7,478 nt of DNA, from positions 1-7,478 of the forward strand of contig CAYSUY010000196.1 of NCBI GenBank assembly GCA_964434345.1, given 5' to 3'. This stretch comes from CAIOSQ01 sp964434345. GTDB taxonomy: Bacteria; Pseudomonadota; Alphaproteobacteria; CACIAM-22H2. Positions 1-7,478 of this stretch are shown piece by piece. Below the pieces are notes generated by a model. That model did no database searches and was not told the origin of the DNA. It was given only the letters and a program-made list of their open reading frames with translations. The position numbers and the translations under genes are program-made. Each line of letters starts with the position of its first letter. Position 1 is the first letter of the stretch.

Positions 1-1109
1 TGGCCTCGATGGTCGAGGCGCTGGGCATCGCGCTGCCGACCAACGCGGCGATCCCGGGCGTCGACGCGCGGCGCTACGCGCTCGCGCACATGGCCGGCCG
101 CCGCATCGTCGAGATGGTCAAGGAGGATCTGCGCATCTCCAAGGTCCTGACCAAGCAGGCTTTCGAGAACGCGATCATGGTCAACGGCGCGATCGGCGGT
201 TCGACCAACGCAGTCGTCCACCTGCTCGCCATGGCTGGCCGCGCCGGCGTCGACCTCACCCTCGACGACTGGGATCGCCTCGGTCGCGACATGCCCTGCC
301 TCGTGAACCTCATGCCCTCGGGCAAGTACCTGATGGAGGAGTTCTATTACGCCGGCGGCATCCCGGCCGTGATCTCCGAGATCAAGCACAAGCTCCATCT
401 CGATGCGCTGACGGTCACCGGCAAGACGATCGGCGAGAACAACAAGGACGCGAAGAACTTCAGCACGGACGTGATCTTCCCTTACTCCGCGCCGTTCAAG
501 CCTGAGGGTGGCATCGCGGTGCTGCGCGGCAATCTCGCGCCGGGCGGTGCGGTGCTGAAGCCCTCCGCCGCGGATCCGAACCTGATGAAGCACCGTGGCC
601 GCGCGGTGGTGTTCGAGTCGATCGAGGATTACGACGCGCGCATCGATGACCCGAACCTGGACATCGACGAGACCTGCATCATGGTGCTCAAGGGCTGCGG
701 GCCGAAGGGCTATCCGGGCTTCGCCGAGGTCGGCAATTTCGCGCTGCCCGCGAAGATCCTCAAGAAGGGGATCAAGGACATGATCCGCATCTCCGATGCG
801 CGCATGTCGGGCACCGCCTACGGCACGACCATCCTGCATACCGCGCCGGAAGCCGCGGCTGGCGGGCCGATCGCGCTGGTTCAGAACGGCGACATGATCG
901 AGGTCGACGTGCCGAACCGGCGCCTGCATCTCGATGTCAGCGACGCCGAACTCGAGAAGCGCAGGGCCGCGTGGACGGCGCCCGCGCCGCATAGCGACCG
1001 CGGCTACTACAAGCTCTACACCGACCATGTGCTCCAGGCCGACAAGGGCGCCGACCTCGACTTCCTGGTCGGCAAGTCCGGCGCGCATGTGACGCGCGAG
1101 AGCCACTGA
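1..1109 (+). CDS. IlvD/Edd-family sugar-acid dehydratase, 5' partial (L-arabinonate/D-galactonate dehydratase-like)
   Basis: The reading frame is open from the window edge (first full codon at 3, reading A-S-M-V-E-A-L-G) to a TGA at 1107-1109, so about 368 residues are visible. Enzymes of this family dehydrate sugar acids or dihydroxy acids to 2-keto-3-deoxy acids using an Fe-S cluster and Mg2+. Visible family blocks, counted from the Met at 9, are GGSTNAVVHL (63-72), the KGCGPKGYPG segment (228-237) and ARMSGT (264-269). The Ser of ARMSGT (267) corresponds to the proposed catalytic serine. The ending DLDFLVGKSGAHVTRESH is typical of the arabinonate-dehydratase branch rather than of branched-chain IlvD. 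The family is about 580 residues long, so some 210 N-terminal residues lie outside the window, including the three Fe-S cysteines. The window starts just after where the third cysteine should be. The exact substrate cannot be read; characterised relatives accept L-arabinonate, D-fuconate and D-galactonate. The dgoK gene downstream favours a hexonate such as galactonate. Family call is firm, substrate is inference. Confidence 0.9.
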   Translation, partial: ASMVEALGIALPTNAAIPGVDARRYALAHMAGRRIVEMVKEDLRISKVLTKQAFENAIMVNGAIGGSTNAVVHLLAMAGRAGVDLTLDDWDRLGRDMPCLVNLMPSGKYLMEEFYYAGGIPAVISEIKHKLHLDALTVTGKTIGENNKDAKNFSTDVIFPYSAPFKPEGGIAVLRGNLAPGGAVLKPSAADPNLMKHRGRAVVFESIEDYDARIDDPNLDIDETCIMVLKGCGPKGYPGFAEVGNFALPAKILKKGIKDMIRISDARMSGTAYGTTILHTAPEAAAGGPIALVQNGDMIEVDVPNRRLHLDVSDAELEKRRAAWTAPAPHSDRGYYKLYTDHVLQADKGADLDFLVGKSGAHVTRESH

Positions 1110-1117
1110 CGGTCCGC

Positions 1118-1143
1118 GCGACGCGACCCTTCGGCCGCGTCGC
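1118..1143 (+). terminator. Possible hairpin just after the dehydratase stop
   Basis: GCGACGCG (1118-1125) pairs with CGCGTCGC (1136-1143), giving an 8-bp all-Watson-Crick stem and a 10-nt loop that contains CTTCGG, a UUCG-type tetraloop sequence. It begins 9 nt after the dehydratase stop codon, the usual place for a transcript 3' end. There is no run of T after it, so it is not a canonical intrinsic terminator. In a region this GC-rich an 8-bp stem can arise by chance. Confidence 0.35.
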
Positions 1144-1158
1144 CCGCCCGGAGCCGAG

Positions 1159-1192
1159 GACCGGCGCGTCGCCACGTGGCGTCGCGCCGGTC
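1159..1192. repeat. 34-nt near-perfect palindrome between dehydratase and aminotransferase
   Basis: GACCGGCGCG (1159-1168) is the inverse of CGCGCCGGTC (1183-1192), and the centre CGCCACGTGGCG (1170-1181) is itself a perfect palindrome. Only the T-T pair at 1169/1182 breaks the symmetry. As RNA it would form a 10-bp stem, one mismatch, 4 more bp and an ACGT loop. No T-tract follows. It could be part of a terminator, a transcript-stabilising hairpin, or a dimeric regulator's operator upstream of the aminotransferase-dgoK pair. The symmetry is seen directly; the role is open. Confidence 0.6.
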
Positions 1193-1245
1193 GCTCTGGT
1201 GCCGGTGGCTTGCGGCAGGGCGGGCCGCTCCGCAACCCGCCATAC

Positions 1246-1250
1246 GAGGA
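1246..1250 (+). promoter_or_regulatory. Ribosome binding site that fixes the aminotransferase start
   Basis: GAGGA lies 8 nt before the ATG at 1259. A GTG at 1199 is also in frame and would add 20 residues, but that extension is arginine-rich, lies outside the conserved domain and starts only 7 nt after the palindrome at 1159-1192. The ATG at 1259 is therefore the better start. Confidence 0.7.
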
Positions 1251-1258
1251 AAACGGTC

Positions 1259-2425
1259 ATGACCGAGCACGCCGCGCCCCTGCGCAAGGAGATCGAGGAC
1301 CTCGCGGTCTCGCAGATCGCCGAGGTCTTCTATGCCGGACGCGACCATCCGCGCCTGCTTCCCTTCTGGTTCGGCGAGGGCGACACGCCGACGCCGGATT
1401 TCGTCAAGCGCGCGGCGATCGACGCGATCCAGGCGGACCGTGTCTTCTATGTCGACGATCGTGGCATTCCGCCGCTGCGTGAGGCGATCTCGCGCTACGT
1501 CTCGCGCCTCCATGGGCAGCCGATCGGCATCGACCGGGTGCAGGTGACGCCCTCGGGCATGGCGGCGGTCATGATGACGATGCAGGCGATCTCCGGCCCC
1601 GGCGACAACGTCGCCTATATCGCGCCGGTCTGGCCGAACATCGTCGAAACCGTCCGGATCTGTGGCGCCACGCCGCGTCCGGTGGCGCTCGACGCGACGC
1701 CGGATGGCGGCTGGCGCCTTGATCTGCAGAAGCTGTTCGATTCCTGCGACGACCGCACGCGCGGCATCTTCGTGGCCTCGCCAGGCAATCCGACGGGCTG
1801 GATGATGAGCCTGGACGAGCTGCGCGCCGTGCTCGAATTCTGTCGCCGCCGACGGATCTGGCTGATCATCGACGCGGTGTACGAGCGCCTGACCTATGAT
1901 TGCGACCGGGCGCCGTCGCCCCTCGACATCGCGGGTCCCGAGGATCCGGTGATTTCGCTGAACTCCTTCTCGAAGGCCTGGGCGATGACGGGGTGGCGGC
2001 TCGGCTGGGTGATCGCGCCCGCCTGGGTCAATCTGAACCTGCGCAAGCTCAATCAGTACAACACCTCCGGCGCGGCGACCTTCGTCCAATGGGCCGGCAT
2101 CGCGGCGCTCGAACAGGGCGAGCCGTTCATCGCCGAGACGCGCGCGCGGCTTCATCGGGCGCGCGACCTCGTGATCCAGGGATTGGCGCGTTTCCCGCGC
2201 GTGCACGTGGCGCCGCCGCCCGGCGCCTTCTACGCCTTCATGCGCGTGGACGGGCTGGGCAACGGCCTCGCCTTCGCGAAGGAACTGGTCGCGCGGACAG
2301 GGGTCGGCCTCGCGCCGGGCACGGCTTTCGGTCCGGAAGGCGAGGGGTATCTGCGCTTCTGCTACGCGTCGAGCGAGCAGCGGCTGTCGGACGCCCTGGC
2401 GCGCATGGAGCCGTTGTTGCGATGA
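1259..2425 (+). CDS. Class I/II PLP-dependent aminotransferase (AspC-like, substrate unknown)
   Basis: This 388-residue protein is a fold-type I, class I/II aminotransferase, a cytosolic enzyme that moves an amino group between an amino acid and a 2-keto acid through pyridoxal phosphate. Landmarks are Y64 and G69 in FYVDDRGIPPLREAI (substrate/cofactor contact and N-terminal block), W125 in the APVWPN stretch, SPGNPTG (174-180, with the Asn that contacts PLP), D205 in the IIDAVYERL stretch (pairs with the pyridine N), Y208, the Schiff-base lysine K239 in NSFSKAWAMTGWRLGW, phosphate-binding R247, and R366 in RFCYA for the substrate alpha-carboxylate. All catalytic residues are present and the length is normal, so it should be active. 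The W-P-N after the active-site Trp differs from the more usual W-x-x-Y, which may reflect a distinct substrate pocket. Its stop overlaps the dgoK start, so the two are probably one transcript and translationally coupled. It is not part of the textbook galactonate pathway, and I cannot name its substrate. Confidence 0.9.
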   Translation: MTEHAAPLRKEIEDLAVSQIAEVFYAGRDHPRLLPFWFGEGDTPTPDFVKRAAIDAIQADRVFYVDDRGIPPLREAISRYVSRLHGQPIGIDRVQVTPSGMAAVMMTMQAISGPGDNVAYIAPVWPNIVETVRICGATPRPVALDATPDGGWRLDLQKLFDSCDDRTRGIFVASPGNPTGWMMSLDELRAVLEFCRRRRIWLIIDAVYERLTYDCDRAPSPLDIAGPEDPVISLNSFSKAWAMTGWRLGWVIAPAWVNLNLRKLNQYNTSGAATFVQWAGIAALEQGEPFIAETRARLHRARDLVIQGLARFPRVHVAPPPGAFYAFMRVDGLGNGLAFAKELVARTGVGLAPGTAFGPEGEGYLRFCYASSEQRLSDALARMEPLLR

Positions 2426-3321
2426 CCGCGCTGATCGGGCTCGACTGGGGCACCACGAACGCCCGGGCAATGCGCTTCGCAGCCGACGGATCGGTGGCGG
2501 AGATCCGCGAGCGGCCGCTTGGCATCTTGCGCGTACCCGGTGGCGATTTTCCCGCCGCCTTCGCGGAGTTGGCCGGAGATTGGCGCGCCGAGGCGCCGGC
2601 TGCGCCGGTTCTGATGTGCGGCATGATCGGCAGCCGTCAGGGATGGCGCGAGGCGAGCTACGCCGCGCTGCCCGCCGACGCCGCGGCGCTCGCGCGGGCC
2701 TTGCTGCCCATGCCCGAGATCGGTGGCTGGATCGTCCCTGGCATAAGCGGCGAGAGCCTCGCCGGTGCACCCGACGTGATCCGCGGCGAGGAGACCCAGG
2801 CGCTCGGCGTGCTGGCGGTGCTGGGCGCCGACACGGCCTGCCTGTGCATGCCGGGGTCGCATTCGAAATGGGTCGAATTGCGGCAGGGGCGGCTGACCCG
2901 CTTCGCGACCTTCATGACGGGCGAGACCTTCGCGGCTCTGCGTGGCCATACCATCCTGTCGCGGATGATCGAGGATGCGCCCCATGACCCCGCCGCCTTC
3001 GCGGCCGGCCTCGCGCGGTCCGCGGCGCCCGGCGGGCTTCTCCACCATCTGTTCACCGTTCGCACCGACGGGCTGTTCGCACGCCTGGCGCCGGCATCGG
3101 CCGCCTCGTTCCTCTCCGGCCTGCTGCTCGGCCACGAGATGCGCGACGCCACCGCCGCGTTTCCGGCGACCGAGGTCGTCCTTGTCGGCAGCCAGGCCCT
3201 GGCCGCGCCCTATCGCGCCGCGCTGGAGGCGGCGGGGCGCGCCGCGCGCGTCGTTCCAGGCGAGGAGGCGGTTGCCGCCGGTCTGTGGCGCGTGGCGCAC
3301 GCCGCGGGTCTCGCAGGCTGA
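2422..3321 (+). CDS. dgoK: 2-dehydro-3-deoxygalactonokinase (KDGal kinase)
   Basis: DgoK phosphorylates 2-dehydro-3-deoxy-D-galactonate at C6 with ATP, giving the 6-phosphate that KDPGal aldolase splits to pyruvate and glyceraldehyde-3-phosphate. The protein is 299 residues, the normal family length. Family blocks in order are the N-terminal phosphate loop GLDWGTTNARA (6-16), CGMIGSRQGW (66-75), PDVIRGEETQALG (117-129), the hallmark MPGSHSKWVEL (143-153) followed by FMTGETF (164-170), LSGLLLGHE (231-239), and a C-terminal nucleotide-site segment around VLVGSQAL (253-260). The start is the ATG at 2422 inside the aminotransferase stop (ATGA), with GGAG at 2407-2410 as a loosely spaced ribosome site. 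A longer frame back to 1900 is open only because it shadows the aminotransferase gene. The aldolase partner (dgoA) is not in the window. A dehydratase upstream and a sugar importer downstream fit galactose or galactonate use. Family call is strong; true substrate is inferred from homology. Confidence 0.92.
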   Translation: MTALIGLDWGTTNARAMRFAADGSVAEIRERPLGILRVPGGDFPAAFAELAGDWRAEAPAAPVLMCGMIGSRQGWREASYAALPADAAALARALLPMPEIGGWIVPGISGESLAGAPDVIRGEETQALGVLAVLGADTACLCMPGSHSKWVELRQGRLTRFATFMTGETFAALRGHTILSRMIEDAPHDPAAFAAGLARSAAPGGLLHHLFTVRTDGLFARLAPASAASFLSGLLLGHEMRDATAAFPATEVVLVGSQALAAPYRAALEAAGRAARVVPGEEAVAAGLWRVAHAAGLAG

Positions 3322-3392
3322 ATACGGGCACCGGGTCGCCGCGCGGCGGCACTGGGACTGGCATGTGTGGCCCTGTCGTCGCCGGCTTCGGC

Positions 3393-3421
3393 TTGCGAGG
3401 CTCACGGAAAACGGATTAGAT
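3393..3421 (+). promoter_or_regulatory. Weak sigma70-like promoter candidate for the transporter genes
   Basis: The 159-nt gap 3322-3480 between dgoK and the first ATPase is long enough for a promoter. TTGCGA (3393-3398), a 17-nt spacer and TTAGAT (3416-3421) match the consensus at 4 of 6 and 3 of 6 positions, in the most AT-rich stretch of the gap. CGGAT-TAG-ATCCG (3412-3424), a 13-nt inverted repeat, overlaps the -10 candidate and could be an operator half-site pair. A GC palindrome CGCCGCGCGGCG lies at 3337-3348. All of this is weak and could be chance. Confidence 0.25.
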
Positions 3422-3471
3422 CCGGGGCTCTACCGTCCGCGTGGTCGATTCCGCGCGACGCAAAAAGGGTG

Positions 3472-3477
3472 GGGGAG
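3472..3477 (+). promoter_or_regulatory. Ribosome binding site that fixes the first ATPase start
   Basis: A purine-rich run with GGGGAG at 3472-3477 lies 3 nt before the ATG at 3481. The frame is open further upstream (GTG at 3367), but the 38 extra residues have no counterpart in MalK-type ATPases, which begin with a short M-A-x-V lead into strand 1, as this protein does from 3481. The second ATPase begins the same way. Confidence 0.6.
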
Positions 3478-3480
3478 CGC

Positions 3481-5622
<2,142 letters not shown>

Positions 5623-5672
5623 CCCCCGATCCCGGAACCGGGTACCCACCACCTCAAGATAGGGAGAGAGAC

Positions 5673-7007
5673 ATGGCGAACATCATCACCCGTCGCGACG
5701 TTCTCGCGGCCGGCGCCGGCCTTGCGGCGCTGCATTCGGCCGGTGCCTTCGCGCAGCTGCGTGTCCAGGGCGCCGCCGCCGAGGCCCCCAAGCTGACGAT
5801 CGAGAGCGGCGCCACGCTGCGAATCCTGCGTCCCGTGCGCTTCGTGCAGCCGGACGAGGACATCTTCCGCGCCAACGCCGCGCGCTTCGCCGAGCGCACC
5901 GGCGTGCAGGTTCGTGTCGACTTCGTCGGTTGGGAGGACATCACCCAGCAGACCGCGGTGACCGCCAACACCGGCGCGGGCCCCGACGTCATCATCGGCT
6001 TCAACGAGGCGCCGCATCTCTATGCCGACAAGGTCATCGAGCTGAGCGACGTCGCCGAGTATCTGGGCAAGAAGTACGGCGGCTGGATGGCCGTCGCGCA
6101 GAAATACGGCAAGCGCCACAACACCAACAACTGGATCGGTCTGCCCTTCGGCGGCAGCGGCGGTCCGCTCGTCTGGCGCAAGTCGGCGGTCAACGAGGTG
6201 GGCTTCCAGGCGCCGCCGAACGACCATGCCGGCTTCCTCGACATGTGCAAGAAGCTGCGCCGCGCCAACAAGCCGTCGGGCTTCGCGCTCGGCAACGCGG
6301 TCGGTGACGGCAATGCCTTCGCCAACTGGCTGATGTGGTCCTTCGGCGCGTCGATCACCGACGAAGCGGGTGGGGTCTCGGTCAACAGCCCCGAGACCGT
6401 GGCCGCGCTGGAGTACCTCAAGGAACTGTACCCGACCTTCGTCGACGGCGGCACGGTGTCCTGGGGCGACATCAGCAACAACCAGGCCTATGCCGCGAGC
6501 ACCTGCTGGGTCACGTCGAACGGCGTCTCGCTCTACTTCGCGCTGAAGAACGATCCGGCCACGCGCGCCATCGCCGAGGATACCGAGCACTCGATCCTGC
6601 CGCCGGGCAAGGCGTCGGGCTGGCCGAGCGCGCCGCTGTCCCTCAACGGCATGGTCTTCCGCCACAGCCGGTTCCCGAACGCGGCCAAGGCGTTCTTGAT
6701 GTTCATGCTCGAATCGGAGCAGTACGAGCCCTGGCTGAACGCCAATCTCGGCTACTGGGCGCACCCGCTGTCCGCGTATCGGGACGCCGCGGTGTGGACC
6801 AGCGATCCGAAGGTCGCGATCTTCCGCGACTGCATGAACAACCCGTTCTGGAACGGCTACAAGGGCCCGCTCTCGGCGGCGTCGGGTCAGGCGAACAGCG
6901 AGTACGTGCTCGTCCAGATGTTCGCCTCCGTCGCCTCGGGTCAGGCGACGCCGCAACAGGCGGCGCAGGAAGCCGAGCGGCGCTCCCGCCGCATCTTCCG
7001 GCGCTGA
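5673..7007 (+). CDS. ABC importer extracellular solute-binding protein, family 1, Tat signal
   Basis: This 444-residue protein should bind the transporter's substrate in the periplasm and deliver it to the permease. The N-terminus has a twin-arginine signal: TRRDVL (6-11), a moderately hydrophobic stretch to about 20, and AFA before Q28 as a likely signal peptidase I site. There is no lipobox cysteine, so it should be soluble. The mature part shows the family 1 pattern: a strand and helix start LRILRPVRF then a segment ending RTGVQVRVDF (to about 84), GAGPDVIIGFNEAPHLYAD (101-119), a hinge-type block NNWIGLPFGGSGGPLVWRK (152-170), and a C-terminal helix pair. Length matches typical CUT1 binding proteins. 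The start has a strong ribosome site, AGGGAG at 5661-5666 with 6 nt spacing. The ligand cannot be read from sequence; the dgoK context makes a galactose-containing sugar or a sugar acid plausible, but that is inference. Confidence 0.92.
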   Translation: MANIITRRDVLAAGAGLAALHSAGAFAQLRVQGAAAEAPKLTIESGATLRILRPVRFVQPDEDIFRANAARFAERTGVQVRVDFVGWEDITQQTAVTANTGAGPDVIIGFNEAPHLYADKVIELSDVAEYLGKKYGGWMAVAQKYGKRHNTNNWIGLPFGGSGGPLVWRKSAVNEVGFQAPPNDHAGFLDMCKKLRRANKPSGFALGNAVGDGNAFANWLMWSFGASITDEAGGVSVNSPETVAALEYLKELYPTFVDGGTVSWGDISNNQAYAASTCWVTSNGVSLYFALKNDPATRAIAEDTEHSILPPGKASGWPSAPLSLNGMVFRHSRFPNAAKAFLMFMLESEQYEPWLNANLGYWAHPLSAYRDAAVWTSDPKVAIFRDCMNNPFWNGYKGPLSAASGQANSEYVLVQMFASVASGQATPQQAAQEAERRSRRIFRR

Positions 7008-7013
7008 TCAGGT

Positions 7014-7050
7014 CGGAACGGGCCGCGCCACTCCGGCGCGGCCCGTTCCG
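7014..7050 (+). terminator. Strong intercistronic stem-loop between binding protein and permease
   Basis: CGGAACGGGCCGCGCC (7014-7029) and GGCGCGGCCCGTTCCG (7035-7050) pair perfectly over 16 bp with a 5-nt ACTCC loop. It starts 7 nt after the binding-protein stop. No T-run follows (next bases GGCATCTCCC), so full intrinsic termination is doubtful. The position is the one where maltose-type operons carry hairpins that stabilise the upstream mRNA or cause partial termination, so that binding protein is made in excess over membrane subunits. The structure is seen directly; that role is inferred. Confidence 0.85.
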
Positions 7051-7061
7051 GGCATCTCCCG

Positions 7062-7478
7062 ATGACGCAGAGCCAAGCCTCCCCCCCGGCCTGGACGCGC
7101 CGTTCCCGAGAGCAGAACTGGCTCGTCAAGCTTTTCGACTGGAAGCCATTCCTGGTCATGGCGTGCATGCTGCCCGCCGCCGGGCTGCTGCTCGTCTTCC
7201 TGACCTATCCGCTCGGTCTCGGCATCTGGCTGGCCTTCACCGACACCCAGATCGGCCGCAAGGGCGTCTGGGTCGGGCTCGAGAATTTCGAGTACCTGTT
7301 CGAGGAACCGATCTTCTGGAACGCTGTCTTCTACAGCGTCTTCTACACCGGCATCGCGACGATCGGTAAGTTCGGGCTTGGGCTGTGGCTGGCGCTGCTA
7401 CTCAACAACCATCTGCCGTTCAAGTCGATCCTGCGCGCGATCATCCTGCTGCCCTGGATCGTTCCGACGGTCCTGACC
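7062..7478 (+). CDS. ABC sugar importer permease, MalF/UgpA type, 3' partial
   Basis: From the ATG at 7062 the frame stays open to the window edge, giving 139 residues. This is the inner-membrane channel subunit of the importer. Residues 1-28 are a polar, basic cytoplasmic tail (WTRRSREQNWLVKLFDWK at 11-28). A first membrane segment spans about 30-58 and includes LPAAGLLLVFLTYPLG. Next comes the short periplasmic block VGLENFEYLFEEPIFW (71-86), in which G-L-x-N-F is a family hallmark, then a second segment at about 89-114 and the start of a third with LLPWIVPTVLT (129-139). These are typical of the first permease of CUT1 importers. The coupling EAA-type loop and the remaining membrane segments lie beyond the window, where a second MalG-type permease is also expected. 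No clear Shine-Dalgarno sequence precedes the start, and the stem-loop at 7014-7050 ends 11 nt before it. No better in-frame start lies before the first membrane segment. Confidence 0.88.
   Translation, partial: MTQSQASPPAWTRRSREQNWLVKLFDWKPFLVMACMLPAAGLLLVFLTYPLGLGIWLAFTDTQIGRKGVWVGLENFEYLFEEPIFWNAVFYSVFYTGIATIGKFGLGLWLALLLNNHLPFKSILRAIILLPWIVPTVLT

Noticed and set aside
1210..1241. Overlapping 6-bp inverted repeats (TTGCGG/CCGCAA and GGCGGG/CCCGCC) that could be alternative hairpins before the aminotransferase
   Set aside because: Stems of 6 bp are common by chance at this GC content, and there is no leader peptide or T-tract to support attenuation.
1199..1258. GTG start that would extend the aminotransferase by 20 residues
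   Set aside because: The ATG at 1259 has a well-placed GAGGA. The extension is Arg-rich, not part of the domain, and begins right after the palindrome.
1016..2770. A 584-codon minus-strand open frame across the aminotransferase and dgoK
   Set aside because: It is antisense to two complete genes with intact motifs, and the predicted product is arginine-rich with no recognisable domain. It is a GC-bias artefact.
3363..3419. An 18-codon upstream open frame (ATG at 3363, TAG at 3417) in the leader of the first ATPase
   Set aside because: There is no ribosome site, no regulatory codon run and no relation to a hairpin. Short frames like this are expected by chance.
7081..7087. A run of seven C near the permease start as a possible slippage (phase-variation) tract
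   Set aside because: The run (C7) is short for slippage and the frame is intact. Proline codons in a GC-rich genome explain it.

Overview
The window is a gene-dense, GC-rich stretch (roughly two thirds G+C by eye) with every gene on the + strand and all five visible stop codons TGA. The strong G/C third-position bias, the protein styles and the Tat-exported sugar-binding protein suggest an alphaproteobacterium (Rhizobiales or Rhodospirillales type). This is an inference from style; no rRNA or lineage marker is present.

Layout: (1) 1-1109, the C-terminal two thirds of an IlvD/Edd-family sugar-acid dehydratase that most resembles L-arabinonate/D-galactonate dehydratases. (2) 1110-1258, a gap with two GC-rich inverted repeats. 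(3) 1259-2425, a fold-type I PLP aminotransferase, whose stop overlaps the start of (4) 2422-3321, 2-dehydro-3-deoxygalactonokinase (dgoK), in an ATGA junction. (5) 3322-3480, a leader with a weak promoter-like stretch. (6) 3481-4551 and 4570-5622, two tandem MalK/UgpC-type ABC ATPases that are about 79% identical and gap-free over their first 240 residues. (7) 5673-7007, a Tat-signal family 1 solute-binding protein. (8) 7014-7050, a perfect 16-bp stem-loop. (9) 7062-7478, the start of a MalF/UgpA-type permease that runs off the end.

Together these look like a carbohydrate uptake and oxidation locus. An ABC importer of the CUT1 type brings in a sugar, polyol or glycoside. A dehydratase makes a 2-keto-3-deoxy sugar acid, and DgoK phosphorylates it, as in the De Ley-Doudoroff galactose/galactonate route. 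The expected KDPGal aldolase (dgoA), the sugar dehydrogenase/lactonase, a regulator and the second permease are not in the window. The aminotransferase is the one gene that does not fit the textbook pathway.

I see no clearly undescribed system. The points worth a second look are the aminotransferase-dgoK coupling, the paired ATPases, and the hairpin that separates the binding protein from the permease.
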